Source of the DNA: an uncultured Collinsella sp.
Lineage (GTDB): Bacteria > Actinomycetota > Coriobacteriia > Coriobacteriales > Coriobacteriaceae
Length of the DNA stretch: 12,651 nucleotides
Reading direction: 5' to 3'
Assembly (NCBI GenBank): GCA_934650975.1
Contig: CAKUFW010000058.1
Coordinates: 1 to 12,651 of the forward strand
The position numbers and the translations under genes were made by a program. Each line of letters opens with the position of its first letter. Position 1 is the stretch's first letter. Of this stretch, positions 1 to 5,566 are shown in pieces. The notes beneath the pieces were generated by a model that was not told where the DNA came from, searched no databases, and saw nothing but the letters and a program-made list of their open reading frames with translations.

Positions 1-987
1 GCGGCCGGTCTGGCCGTTCATGGCAAACAGGTAGCTCTTGCCGTTCCACGAGGTGGAGAGCATCCAGACGGGGAACAGGGCGTAGTCGCTGTCTTCCCAG
101 GTGTAGTCGAGCTGCTTGCTTTCGACTGTGGCGTCGTCGTATTCGTCGACGACGGTCTCGCGCAGGGCCGAGATGGTGCTTTCTTCCATACGGCGCTCGG
201 CGCGCGCCTTGCAGGTCTCGCAGTCCTCGTCGTAGCGGTTGGCGATGTAGCCGGGCATGTAGGCGACCGAGAACGGGCGCAGCGCGTCGTAATCGAACGG
301 TTCGATGGCGTCCATGTGACCGTCGGGCATCTTGGACGATCCGTCAACGGGCACACGCTCAAACGAGATATTGCCCTTGCGGTAGGCATCGTAGTGGTCG
401 GTGGTCGTGACGGTGCGGTCGGATTCCTCGGTTACGGTCTCGTTGGTTGCGTCAAAGTACACTTCGCCGTCCACGCGGGCGCCATAGAGCCAAAACGGCA
501 CGTAGACGCCTTGGACCTCGTCGATGTGGTTGCCGGTGACAAAGCTCTTGGGCAGCAAGATCTTGCCCTTGTAGTGCTCCTTGAGTGCGGACATGACGTC
601 GTCGCGCCCGAGCTTAAACGGAATCACCAGGTCGGGGGAGAAGTCGCCCGAGAGCTGACCGGGTGCCACGGCGGGGTTGCCGCAGTACGGGCAGGTGGTA
701 ACGGCGACGGTGCCGTCCGAGACCAGCTCGGCGCCGCACGACGAGCAGATATAGCCGGCGTTTTGAGCCAGCTCCTGCACGGCATCATCGACAGCAGGCT
801 TGGGGGCCGCGGCTGCGGCATCGGCTTTGGCATCTGCCTTGTCCTGGCGCTCGCGATAGAGGGCCTCGACTTCCTCGACTTCAAAACGTGAGTCGCAGTA
901 GTCGCAGACGAGCTTTTGCTCGGCACTGGCAAAGTGAAGGGGGCCGCCACACGCGGGGCACTGATAGTTGACGCTCTCGAAGGCCAT
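1..987 (-). CDS. TFIIB-type zinc-ribbon protein (C-terminus off the window)
   Basis: This is an open frame of 329 codons with no stop before the left edge, so the C-terminus is missing. The start ATG at 987-985 follows a GGAAAGGA Shine-Dalgarno. The N-terminus carries two cysteine pairs (C10/C13 and C28/C31) and, after an Ala/Lys-rich linker around residues 48-66, a second ribbon (C81/C84 and C99/C102, in CSSC and CPYC). The following region (about residues 110-329) is rich in Tyr, Trp and acidic residues and contains VYVPFWLYGARV and, near the edge, AMNGQTGR. In my recollection these are typical of bacterial proteins annotated as TFIIB-type zinc-ribbon or PriA-like zinc-ribbon proteins, which usually end in membrane helices; that end is not visible here. 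Twenty-four bases separate it from the DUF4428 gene, so the two are probably co-transcribed. The function is unknown and a helicase role should not be inferred. Confidence 0.85.
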   Translation of the reverse strand, partial: MAFESVNYQCPACGGPLHFASAEQKLVCDYCDSRFEVEEVEALYRERQDKADAKADAAAAAPKPAVDDAVQELAQNAGYICSSCGAELVSDGTVAVTTCPYCGNPAVAPGQLSGDFSPDLVIPFKLGRDDVMSALKEHYKGKILLPKSFVTGNHIDEVQGVYVPFWLYGARVDGEVYFDATNETVTEESDRTVTTTDHYDAYRKGNISFERVPVDGSSKMPDGHMDAIEPFDYDALRPFSVAYMPGYIANRYDEDCETCKARAERRMEESTISALRETVVDEYDDATVESKQLDYTWEDSDYALFPVWMLSTSWNGKSYLFAMNGQTGR

Positions 988-1011
988 GATCGGTCCTTTC
1001 CGTGCCGAGGG

Positions 1012-1749
1012 CTATGCGCCGATAGCGCCGCCGCAGTATTCGCAGCGCCCGCTGGCATCGGGGATGGTGGTCGCGCCGCAGAAGGGGCAGGTGACCGCGG
1101 TCTTGGGGGCCTTGGCGGCCACGACGCTGTCGCGCGTCTCCTGGCGCAGCTGCACCAGCGCGTCGCGGACTTCGGTTGCCTGACGTTTGGCCTCGCGGTA
1201 CTCGATGGACCCGCGCTGATCGATGGTGGAGTCGTTCACGCGCAGATCGATCTCGGTAAAGTACGGCGTGTTGACGTGGATGGTCAGATTAAAGTCGTAA
1301 TCCAGGTCGTAGCGTGGCGGGTCGTAGCTCTTGCGCTCGCCGTCCTTGGTCTCGCGATAGATCTCGGTCCGATGCTCGTCGATATCCATATCGCAGCCGA
1401 GTACCTGAGAAAACTCGATGATGTCGGGATTGGCGTCGCGCCAGCGCGTCTGCGAGGTAATGATCAGCAGCCCCGCATCCTCGTCGAGCATGATGTTGGT
1501 GCGCCCGGCAGAAAGCGTGCGCGTGGGATTGAACGACGCCAGGCGCTCGGCATTGGCCTCACGATAGGCGAGCTGCTCGCGGATGTCGTCCGCGGTGCTG
1601 GAGCGATAGCCGCCAAAGAAGGGGGAGAGCTTGCCGACGCACTCTTTGCACAGGTAGCCTTCGTTGATTTTGGTCTTTCCCAAAAGCCCCAGCTCGGTAC
1701 CGCAAATCGCGCACTCTTTCTTCTCGAACATCTTGTCAAAGAAGCCCAT
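1012..1749 (-). CDS. DUF4428 domain protein with two zinc ribbons
   Basis: This 245-residue protein starts at ATG 1749, seven bases after a GGGAGG Shine-Dalgarno (plus-strand cctccc at 1755-1760). The N-terminal part (residues 1-50) has the DUF4428 layout: a Phe/Lys start, CAIC at C13/C16, a short Gly/Lys hairpin, then CKEC at C34/C37. The middle (about 70-190) is a beta-rich stretch with many charged residues and no membrane segment. The C-terminus is a second ribbon, CPFC at C221/C224 and CEYC at C236/C239, ending in GGAIGA. Both ribbons should bind structural zinc. The protein is probably cytoplasmic and is first in a two-gene unit with the TFIIB-type zinc-ribbon gene. No catalytic motif is visible and the role is unknown. 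The family assignment is firm; co-function with the neighbour is inference from spacing. Confidence 0.88.
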   Translation of the reverse strand: MGFFDKMFEKKECAICGTELGLLGKTKINEGYLCKECVGKLSPFFGGYRSSTADDIREQLAYREANAERLASFNPTRTLSAGRTNIMLDEDAGLLIITSQTRWRDANPDIIEFSQVLGCDMDIDEHRTEIYRETKDGERKSYDPPRYDLDYDFNLTIHVNTPYFTEIDLRVNDSTIDQRGSIEYREAKRQATEVRDALVQLRQETRDSVVAAKAPKTAVTCPFCGATTIPDASGRCEYCGGAIGA

Positions 1750-1755
1750 GGCTGC

Positions 1756-1799
1756 CTCCCATCAACAGGTAGCGTGTGTCACTTTTGATGATGGGGGAG
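1756..1799 (-). promoter_or_regulatory. possible SD-masking hairpin ahead of the DUF4428 gene
   Basis: On the minus strand, the sequence TGATGGGAG (plus 1756-1764) contains most of the Shine-Dalgarno. It is complementary to CTCCCCCATCA (plus 1789-1799), with a two-base bulge and a loop of about 24 bases. If transcribed, this could partly mask the ribosome site. The pairing is short and may be chance. Confidence 0.25.
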
Positions 1800-1872
1800 C
1801 GCGCGATCTTTCACGATACCCAGACGGCTCAACGAGTCTCCACAACTGGGACACATGGCCCATTTTCACCCG

Positions 1873-1920
1873 GCACTTAGGGACGTTCCTTTCCTGCCGG
1901 CACCTGGGGACACTCCTTGC
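1873..1920. repeat. 48-bp intergenic repeat, copy 1 (GGGACA-core REP-like)
   Basis: This element reads GCACTTAGGGACGTTCC, then a TGCCGGCA palindrome, then GGGGACACTCCTTGC. It matches 11311-11358 at 43 of 48 positions in the same orientation. It lies between the 5' end of the DUF4428 gene and the 3' end of the DUF1593 gene. A related GGGACACATGGCCC lies just before it at 1849-1862. GGGACA-core repeats of this kind look like REP elements mobilised by RAYT (Y1 transposase) proteins; no such transposase is in the window. Confidence 0.75.
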
Positions 1921-1942
1921 CGAATGTGGGTGCTGCCGCCTG

Positions 1943-3454
1943 CTACGCGACGGTAATGGCGACCTGGGCGTAGCGGGTGCAGGGGCGCTCGGCGCGGGTT
2001 TGAACGCTGAGGGTGAGCACGAAGCGGTCACCGGGCTGCGCATCGGCGGGCACGGTGAATGTGGCGTCCATCGTACATTCCTGCCACAGCGACAGATCTT
2101 GGGCGCCTGCATAGCGCGACGGCCCCATGGCGACGTCCCAATGCGTGTCGAAGCCCCTGCCATCGGGGTCGACGATGGACGCTGCAAGAGCAACCTGCTC
2201 GCCGGCTGTGGCGCTGCGGTCGTCCATGACCTCGGCAACATACGCCGGATGCGAGCAGGCCACGGGCTCGTGGGCGCACCACTGCGCGCGGGCGGCGAAG
2301 TCTTCCTGGTAGGCGCGCAGATAGGGATTAGGATTGCCATCGACGGGCGTGCCTATGGCCGCAAAGCCGGCAGGTGCGTCCGAATCGGGATACCCGTCGA
2401 GGAACATACGACCGAGCAGCGTGTCAAAGCCACGGTTGTCAGCCCCGCGCAAGCCAAACGGCAGTAGCGGAATATAGGTCATCGAGTCGCCCTCGGCCAT
2501 AAAATCGCCGCGCTCAAACTGCAGGGCCGGCATGCCCTCTAAGCCCCAATCCAGACGGGCATGCTTGCCAAACTGAAAGCGCTCGGGCTCGTTTTCGTAC
2601 ACCTTGCCGTCGCCATAGAGCATGTAACGGGCCATGAGGGCGCCGTTATCCTGTGTGAGATTCTGCTCGGGCCAGGGCGCCTGGAACAACGGCAACGTAT
2701 CGGGCTGAGCCATCTTGGCATCAACGTAGCCGCCGTACATATAGGGCACGCACCAAAAGATGAGCTCGGGAAAAAGCTCGCGCCCATGGTCGAGCCAAGA
2801 ATTGTCCTGTCCCACACCATCGGCAACGCCCATCACGCGCACCTTCTGATAGACACGCTGCTGCACAGAGGGCCATTCAGGCGTATCGCGATAGCGCTCA
2901 GCAATACTCATAAGCGCACGAACGATCGTATTCATACCGCCCCAGCTGAGCAGCCAAAGCGTACGCGGGTCATCATCCAAGATCGCTTGAGCAATCGCAT
3001 GCGAGCCCTCAGTCTCCTCACGCACATCGCCCTCAAAGGCAACATTGCCCACAAACGTACGCTCGATCATCTGAGCAGGCGAGGGAAACGGAGGCTCGCC
3101 GGCAGCAGCCGCATTAGCCTGCAACTGCGGCCAAGCCTGGGCATACTCATTGCTCCAGAGACTCTCAATCCAATGCTCAGGAAACGGTCGATACGAGCGA
3201 AGCTCCCCAGCCAACGGATCAGGTTCATGAGGCACAACATCCCACTCATAGGAGCGACGCCCCTTGGTCCGCCAATGCGAATTCACCTCACCAAGCGTAT
3301 GGACCCCATCCCCAAGAAAGTGATACTGCGAAGCCGTATACACCACAGCCTGCACGTCAAGCACATTAAGATACAGAGCCAAATGAACGAGCGAGTTCAT
3401 ATCATCGACTTCCATATCAGTAGTAACAATCACCCGAGTCAAATCTTGGGACAT
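1943..3454 (-). CDS. DUF1593 nucleoside-hydrolase-like protein
   Basis: The protein has 503 residues from ATG 3454. An in-frame ATG at 3478 would add eight residues, but a GGAG ribosome site lies inside that extension, 11 bases before ATG 3454, so the shorter start is preferred. The N-terminus contains TTDMEVDDMNSL (D13, D17, D18), which aligns with the calcium-binding D-x(3)-DD core of nucleoside hydrolases; the first Asp of the classical DTDPGIDD motif is Thr here. The middle has LLSWGGMNTI and VMGVADGVGQDNSWL, typical of DUF1593. The last 110 or so residues form a beta-rich Ig-like domain. No signal peptide is seen, so a cytoplasmic location is likely. The family is thought to hydrolyse a ribosyl- or glycosyl-type bond, but substrates are not established. 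The 5' half uses many T-ending codons, unlike the C-ending bias of neighbouring genes. Confidence 0.85.
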   Translation of the reverse strand: MSQDLTRVIVTTDMEVDDMNSLVHLALYLNVLDVQAVVYTASQYHFLGDGVHTLGEVNSHWRTKGRRSYEWDVVPHEPDPLAGELRSYRPFPEHWIESLWSNEYAQAWPQLQANAAAAGEPPFPSPAQMIERTFVGNVAFEGDVREETEGSHAIAQAILDDDPRTLWLLSWGGMNTIVRALMSIAERYRDTPEWPSVQQRVYQKVRVMGVADGVGQDNSWLDHGRELFPELIFWCVPYMYGGYVDAKMAQPDTLPLFQAPWPEQNLTQDNGALMARYMLYGDGKVYENEPERFQFGKHARLDWGLEGMPALQFERGDFMAEGDSMTYIPLLPFGLRGADNRGFDTLLGRMFLDGYPDSDAPAGFAAIGTPVDGNPNPYLRAYQEDFAARAQWCAHEPVACSHPAYVAEVMDDRSATAGEQVALAASIVDPDGRGFDTHWDVAMGPSRYAGAQDLSLWQECTMDATFTVPADAQPGDRFVLTLSVQTRAERPCTRYAQVAITVA

Positions 3455-3532
3455 AAGAAAAGCTCCAACCAAAATCAATTCAGCCAGTTACGCGCAAGGC
3501 AAGACGGGACCCCCGCCCTCATCGCCGTCAAC

Positions 3533-3547
3533 CCGGCGGCCCGCCGG
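3533..3547. other. small GC hairpin upstream of the DUF1593 gene
   Basis: CCGGCG and CGCCGG form a perfect six-pair stem with a three-base loop (GCC). It lies about 80 bases upstream of the DUF1593 start and next to the long inverted repeat. It lacks a T-tract on either strand and is not a convincing terminator. Confidence 0.35.
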
Positions 3548-3584
3548 AAGCGCCCGCCCAGGCCCAACAGCAACGAAAACGCAG

Positions 3585-3705
3585 CGGGCACCGGGGTTTA
3601 CTTCTGCAAACATTCCGCAGGGGGCATGGGCCGGCGCAGCGCGAAGCGCAAAGCGCCGACCCATGCATGCCCGAGGACGTTTGCAGAAGTAAACCCCGGC
3701 GCCCG
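3585..3705. repeat. 121-bp imperfect inverted repeat between esterase and DUF1593 genes
   Basis: The outer arms 3591-3611 and 3679-3699 are perfect 21-bp reverse complements beginning CCGGGGTTTACTTCTG. After one mismatch they are extended outward by five more pairs (CGGGC at 3585-3589 with GCCCG at 3701-3705). Closer to the centre, GCATGGG-CGGCGC pairs again with one mismatch, and the loop is a GCGC-rich run. It lies 13 bases beyond the esterase stop and upstream of the DUF1593 gene on the minus strand. It has no poly-T tail, so it is better described as a mobile palindromic element (MITE- or BIME-like) than a terminator, although the RNA hairpin could stabilise the esterase mRNA 3' end. Confidence 0.7.
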
Positions 3706-3717
3706 CGATGGGAAAGG

Positions 3718-5055
3718 TTACCGGTCGACCCTGGCCGACCACTCCCAGCAGCCCACCGGCTCGCCGTCGATGAGTACGTTGCCCCCGTCGAAGTCTTGAT
3801 AACACAGGTCGTTGAATTGGTGGATCCACACGCCATGGTTGAACGTCTTCTTGGGCGAGCCGTCGGCCTCGCGGTAGCGCCCGGTCAGGTCCTCGACATG
3901 GCTAAAGTACGTGAGGTGCACGTTGGCGCCGGCAGCGCGCAGGCGCGTCGTGAGCGGCAGCACGGTCTCCTGCGGAGACACGAGCTCGTCGCCCTTGGAG
4001 TGCGTAAACCACAGCGGCGTCTTGGCCAGGGCGGCGACGTCCTCGTCCGTGGCGTTGTACCACGGCGCGCAGCAGGGAAGGCCCGCGGCGAAGAAATCGG
4101 GGTAGTCGGCGCACAGGCGCAGGGTCATAAAGCCGCCGTTGGAAAGGCCAGCGACCACGATGCGGTCGGTGTCGATGCGATCGGCATGCTCGGCAACGAA
4201 CTCGTCGATGAGCGCCTTGAGCACGGGGGAGTAGATGCTCTGGTTGGAGCGGCCGAGCTGCTCGACGCCGTTGTCCATCCAAAACGTGGGCGACTGCGGC
4301 ACGAGTACCCAGGCAAAGCCGCCAAAGTAGCGCTGGATTTGCGCCTGGCTAATGGCCGTCACGCGGTTGCCGATATAGGCGCGCGTAGCGCCCTCGCCCT
4401 GCGTGGCGCCCTTGCCCTCGCCGGCGCCGTGCAGGTACACCACGAGCGGAGCCTTCTGAGGAACGGAAACATCCTCAGGATGGAACGGGTTAAAGCAAGC
4501 CGAGTCCTCGGCCATAAAGCTGGGCTCATAGAAGCCGTACTCGAGCGCGATGCCATTGACGGGGGTCTTTTGCGTGGCGTTGCTCCAGCCCTTGAGCGCG
4601 GGGCAGATGTCGCCGCGGCAGGTGTCGAAGACCAGGCCGCTGGTGGGATCGTCGTCGTCATTACCCGGCAGGGCCACGAGCTGAACGACGCGCAGCTGGT
4701 TATCGAGCAGGCGCGAGCCCATCACGCCGCCCTCGATGGTCTTGGTCAGGCGCTGCTCGGCAACCTCGAGCGCCACATGGGTGCCCACGGCGAGCTTGCG
4801 GCCGTTCTCATCACAGGGATACGCGGCGAGAACATCGATATATCCCACGGACGGCGCGGCATGGTCGGCGCCACGCTCCTTGCGCAGCAGGACCTCGCCC
4901 GAACGCTCGTGGCGCTCTACATATATATGGAAGGAGTGCGTGTCGATATCGTTGGCGTGCACGGTGCACGGTAGATCGAGGACGATCTTGCTGATCCAGG
5001 GTCCAAAGTCACCCAGCGTGGTGACGGTTGCGTAGGTGCACGATTTGAGTTCCAT
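3718..5055 (-). CDS. alpha/beta-hydrolase esterase (PHB depolymerase/LpqC-like)
   Basis: The protein has 445 residues from ATG 5055, which follows GGGAGGCAGCC. Longer in-frame starts up to 5196 read through the control region and are rejected. Residues 1-160 form a beta-rich domain like the Ig-like N-terminal domain of some esterases. The hydrolase core starts near 200: oxyanion loop YLHGAGEG (207-214), nucleophile elbow GLSNGG (Ser305), acid candidate KGDELV (Asp356) and histidine FNHGVW (His407). The triad order and spacing fit carboxyl esterases of the feruloyl esterase/PHB depolymerase group. There is no signal peptide, so it probably deacylates an imported ester in the cytoplasm. It diverges from the PTS permease gene across a 511-bp region full of GTAAAC boxes, which suggests shared control. 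The exact ester is unknown, and a peptidase role is less likely. Confidence 0.87.
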   Translation of the reverse strand: MELKSCTYATVTTLGDFGPWISKIVLDLPCTVHANDIDTHSFHIYVERHERSGEVLLRKERGADHAAPSVGYIDVLAAYPCDENGRKLAVGTHVALEVAEQRLTKTIEGGVMGSRLLDNQLRVVQLVALPGNDDDDPTSGLVFDTCRGDICPALKGWSNATQKTPVNGIALEYGFYEPSFMAEDSACFNPFHPEDVSVPQKAPLVVYLHGAGEGKGATQGEGATRAYIGNRVTAISQAQIQRYFGGFAWVLVPQSPTFWMDNGVEQLGRSNQSIYSPVLKALIDEFVAEHADRIDTDRIVVAGLSNGGFMTLRLCADYPDFFAAGLPCCAPWYNATDEDVAALAKTPLWFTHSKGDELVSPQETVLPLTTRLRAAGANVHLTYFSHVEDLTGRYREADGSPKKTFNHGVWIHQFNDLCYQDFDGGNVLIDGEPVGCWEWSARVDR

Positions 5056-5105
5056 GGGCTGCCTCCCTTGCGCCGCGAGTAGTAAACAATTGCGGCAAGA
5101 CAATT

Positions 5106-5117
5106 TAAACATGTTTA
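5106..5117. promoter_or_regulatory. TAAACATGTTTA palindromic operator candidate
   Basis: This is a perfect 12-bp palindrome 51 bases upstream of the esterase start. It is a close variant of the GTAAAC dyads on the other side of the region. A weak minus-strand -10-like TACACT (5122-5117) abuts it, so a bound protein would probably block the esterase promoter. Confidence 0.5.
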
Positions 5118-5122
5118 GTGTA

Positions 5123-5164
5123 ATGCAGAAATAGAGAACAAGCATGCAGAAATAGAGAACAAGC
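5123..5164. repeat. perfect 21-bp tandem duplication
   Basis: Two identical, directly adjacent 21-bp units occupy 5123-5143 and 5144-5164. Each begins ATGCAGAAATAGAGAAC and ends AAGC. On the minus strand each carries TTGTTC and a CTCTAT tract, which could supply duplicated promoter or binding elements for the esterase gene 68-109 bases downstream. The identity suggests a recent duplication or maintained binding sites. Confidence 0.75.
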
Positions 5165-5207
5165 AGGTGAACTCGGTAAACGGTCAAATTGAACACTCAG
5201 TGAAGTA

Positions 5208-5223
5208 CTAAACATGCGTTTAC
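5208..5223. promoter_or_regulatory. CTAAAC-ATGC-GTTTAC operator candidate
   Basis: Two half-sites in inverted orientation are separated by four bases; the inner five bases of each arm pair perfectly (TAAAC and GTTTA). It lies near the middle of the divergent region and shares its core with the other dyads. Confidence 0.45.
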
Positions 5224-5443
5224 TAGTATCTAACAGGTATTTTGTTGATGAGTAAACAGGTCGCAGAGGGGCTAGAAAAAGCAAAAGCCCACGTAAACAA
5301 CCGAATCGAAACAGACACCTCAATATGTAATGCCTCGTCATACAATTACGCTCACCCCCGATTTCCTACCGTTCACCGGACTACAGACGGCAAAATTGCC
5401 ACAAATTAGACGTTCCGTGTAAACTAAAGCCCGTAAACGTTCA

Positions 5444-5460
5444 GTAAACACATTGTTTAC
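5444..5460. promoter_or_regulatory. GTAAAC-N5-GTTTAC operator candidate
   Basis: This is a perfect inverted pair of the hexamer with a five-base spacer. Two more forward copies lie just upstream at 5419 and 5433, so four hexamers fall within 42 bases at 14-, 11- and 11-base steps, close to helical phasing. The centre is about 45 bases upstream of a TATAGT -10 candidate, a position compatible with an activator or an upstream repressor site for the EIIBC gene. Confidence 0.55.
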
Positions 5461-5496
5461 GACAGCGTATCCAAGGGTTCGGCAGCCGTAAGGGGT

Positions 5497-5502
5497 TATA
5501 GT
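5497..5502 (+). promoter_or_regulatory. -10 candidate (TATAGT) for the EIIBC gene
   Basis: TATAGT lies 64 bases before the EIIBC start. No good -35 is found 16-18 bases upstream (the position reads AGGGTT), so the promoter, if real, may need an activator bound to the nearby GTAAAC boxes. Confidence 0.35.
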
Positions 5503-5517
5503 CGCCGAGCCAAAGGC

Positions 5518-5543
5518 GTGCCTACGCCCAAACGAGTAGGCAC
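5518..5543 (+). promoter_or_regulatory. 5'-UTR stem-loop upstream of the EIIBC ribosome site
   Basis: GTGCCTAC (5518-5525) and GTAGGCAC (5536-5543) form a perfect eight-pair stem with a ten-base loop, GCCCAAACGA. The stem ends ten bases before the GGGGAGGGG Shine-Dalgarno. It could stabilise the leader or serve as a target for a protein or small RNA. It lacks a T-tract, so it is not an attenuator by itself, and it does not match my recollection of a BglG/LicT RAT site. Confidence 0.5.
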
Positions 5544-5566
5544 ACGATGATATGGGGAGGGGTCCC

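Larger units (their letters stand above)
5056..5566. promoter_or_regulatory. AT-rich divergent control region between esterase and EIIBC genes
   Basis: No gene is supported in these 511 bases. Base composition is clearly richer in A+T than the flanking genes. The exact hexamer GTAAAC or its complement occurs nine times: forward at 5082, 5176, 5252, 5293, 5419, 5433 and 5444, reverse at 5218 and 5455. Dyads built from it lie at 5106-5117, 5208-5223 and 5444-5460. About 0.2 copies would be expected by chance in this length at equal base frequencies. The region must hold the promoters for both divergent genes. Confidence 0.8.

Noticed and set aside
916..1788. 290-codon open frame on the plus strand over the DUF4428 gene
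   Set aside because: It has no family signature and no ribosome site, and it overlaps two clear minus-strand genes with cysteine motifs; typical shadow frame in GC-rich DNA.
2561..3799. 412-codon plus-strand open frame across the DUF1593 gene and the long inverted repeat
   Set aside because: It runs through an intergenic palindrome and has no recognisable domain; the minus-strand DUF1593 frame explains the sequence.
3488..3836. Two short minus-strand open frames in the esterase/DUF1593 gap
   Set aside because: They translate the inverted repeat itself in two frames and show no ribosome site or family signature.
3667..4974. 435-codon plus-strand open frame antisense to the esterase
   Set aside because: It has no domain or ribosome site, while the opposite frame has a full catalytic triad.
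5056..5196. N-terminal extension of the esterase to 5196
   Set aside because: The extension would translate the 21-bp tandem repeat and the TAAACATGTTTA palindrome; GGGAGG precedes ATG 5055 at the right distance.
5082..5460. CRISPR array
   Set aside because: The repeated unit is only six bases, spacing is irregular and orientation is mixed; this fits protein-binding sites.
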